Positions 13,942-14,431 of a stretch of 14,431 nucleotides of DNA are shown here, one piece after another. The stretch's first letter is position 1. Each line of letters opens with the position of its first letter. The translations under genes were made by a program, and so were the position numbers. The DNA comes from an uncultured Oscillospiraceae bacterium (lineage in GTDB: Bacteria > Bacillota > Clostridia > Oscillospirales > Acutalibacteraceae), in NCBI GenBank assembly GCA_900552115.1, contig URYP01000055.1:1-14431 (forward strand). The letters are read 5' to 3'. Under the pieces are notes generated by a model. The model had not been told where the DNA came from and did not search any database. It worked only from the letters and a program-made list of their open reading frames with translations.

Positions 13942-14355
13942 TTATAAAATATTTTTTCTTTTTGCTAAGAAATAGTAAAACATACGCTTTCGTTTGTAAA
14001 ACGTATGCTCTCCCATCTTCATCCCTTTAAAACGGAGATAGTGCCACTTCACGTCCTCATTCGTTACAGCGGTTAATAAATACTCGTGTTCTTCCGGACA
14101 GGCTTCGATAGCGGATTGCTCGATCATCTCGATATCTTTGGAGAGTGTTGCTGCTTTAACAGCGTTTTTACCGGTAGGATCACCAACAGAGTTGGAATGC
14201 GGCATATCGGTGATGGTTGGGCTGCTGTATGGATGAAGCAGACAGGCCAGTTCCCTTTTCTTATCGTTGTACTGCAAACAAAAGAAAAGCATTTCACGGT
14301 ATGCATACCGTCCGATATTATACGCATCCAGTTTAATATCCTTACGCTTCGGCAT
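13942..14355 (-). CDS. Putative phage late transcription regulator (ArpU/RinA-like)
   Basis: This 137-residue basic protein lies just upstream of the packaging operon, the usual position of ArpU/RinA-type activators of late genes. Its pattern, IGRYAYREMLFFCLQYNDKK and then RELACLLHPYSSPTITDMPH, a DPTGKNAVKAATLSKDIEMI helix, and a C-terminal GEHTFYKRKRMFYYFLAKRK, is one I know from small proteins at this place in clostridial phages. There the middle reads 'GxSDPTxxxAxxxxxLxxxIxxIExxxxx' and the end looks like a sigma-like or helix-turn-helix recognition helix. I chose the ATG at 14355; GGGGAG lies about 10 bases upstream, at the end of the previous gene. The family name is tentative. After its stop come the hairpins and promoter described here. 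Confidence 0.58.
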   Translation of the reverse strand: MPKRKDIKLDAYNIGRYAYREMLFFCLQYNDKKRELACLLHPYSSPTITDMPHSNSVGDPTGKNAVKAATLSKDIEMIEQSAIEACPEEHEYLLTAVTNEDVKWHYLRFKGMKMGEHTFYKRKRMFYYFLAKRKNIL

Positions 14356-14360
14356 TTCTA

Positions 14361-14431
14361 TTACTCTCCCCTTTTATCTATCCACTCTTTCAGATCGCCC
14401 CGCTCCCGGTGTTCCTCCGCTGCTTTGCGTA
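14361..14431 (-). CDS. C-terminal end of an unidentified upstream gene (partial)
   Basis: In one minus-strand frame the last 71 bases encode a 22-residue, highly charged helical tail ending ERGDLKEWIDKRGE, with a TAA at 14363-14361, five bases before the next ATG. The other two frames give glycine/serine-rich non-protein-like sequence. The tight junction and the composition suggest a real gene end. The product cannot be identified from so little. Confidence 0.5.
   Translation of the reverse strand, partial: RKAAEEHRERGDLKEWIDKRGE

Noticed and set aside
14124..14327. Minus-strand 67-codon frame inside the regulator gene
   Set aside because: Out of frame with the longer, recognisable 137-codon gene, with cysteine/proline-rich non-protein-like composition.
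1..14431. Defence system, toxin-antitoxin, tRNA or mobile element cargo
   Set aside because: All sizeable frames that look real are phage morphogenesis genes; I found no cloverleaf, transposase or unrelated cargo gene, though a full search was not possible by eye.

Overview
The window is the morphogenesis (head, neck and tail) module of a siphovirus-type phage or prophage of a Gram-positive, Firmicutes (probably Clostridia-like) host. Every gene I accept lies on the minus strand, so the operon reads from right to left. The host guess rests on strong GGAGG-type ribosome sites, the protein families (HK97-type packaging and head proteins, phi13-type tail tube, TP901-type tape measure, Dit, prophage endopeptidase-tail protein, BppU-like upper baseplate protein) and the moderate GC content. 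No integrase, lysis, lysogeny or replication genes are present, so prophage and free phage cannot be told apart.

Layout in transcription order. (1) 14431-13942: the C-terminus of an unknown gene, then a 137-residue protein resembling ArpU/RinA-type phage late regulators. (2) 13941-13734: an intergenic region with two inverted-repeat structures, a perfect 11-bp palindrome and an extended -10 promoter candidate. It looks like the switch between the regulator and the late operon. (3) 13733-11335: HNH endonuclease, small terminase and large terminase, the cos-type packaging set. (4) 11275-8375: portal, prohead protease and major capsid protein with a built-in N-terminal scaffold. (5) 8375-6954: a 61-residue protein with a Rho-N/HeH-like helical segment, then the four neck genes in classical type 1 order (adaptor, head closure, neck, tail completion). 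(6) 6948-3509: tail tube, tail assembly chaperone with a -1 frameshift extension, and tape measure. (7) 3512 to the left edge: distal tail protein, tail-associated endopeptidase-like protein and an upper baseplate protein that runs off the window.

The genes form one tightly packed transcription unit. Several junctions are 4-base ATGA overlaps or longer overlaps, which suggests translational coupling. HNH and the terminases cut and pump DNA through the portal. The protease removes the capsid scaffold domain. The neck proteins seal the head and join it to a tail whose length is set by the tape measure. Dit, the endopeptidase-like protein and the BppU-like protein form the host-facing tip.

The content is a well-known phage module and I see no new enzymatic system. 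The signals most worth checking are the A9 frameshift site (5995-6003), the regulatory region 13734-13941, a near-identical 13-bp repeat on both sides of the HNH gene, and the G-rich non-coding gap before the small terminase, a candidate cos region.
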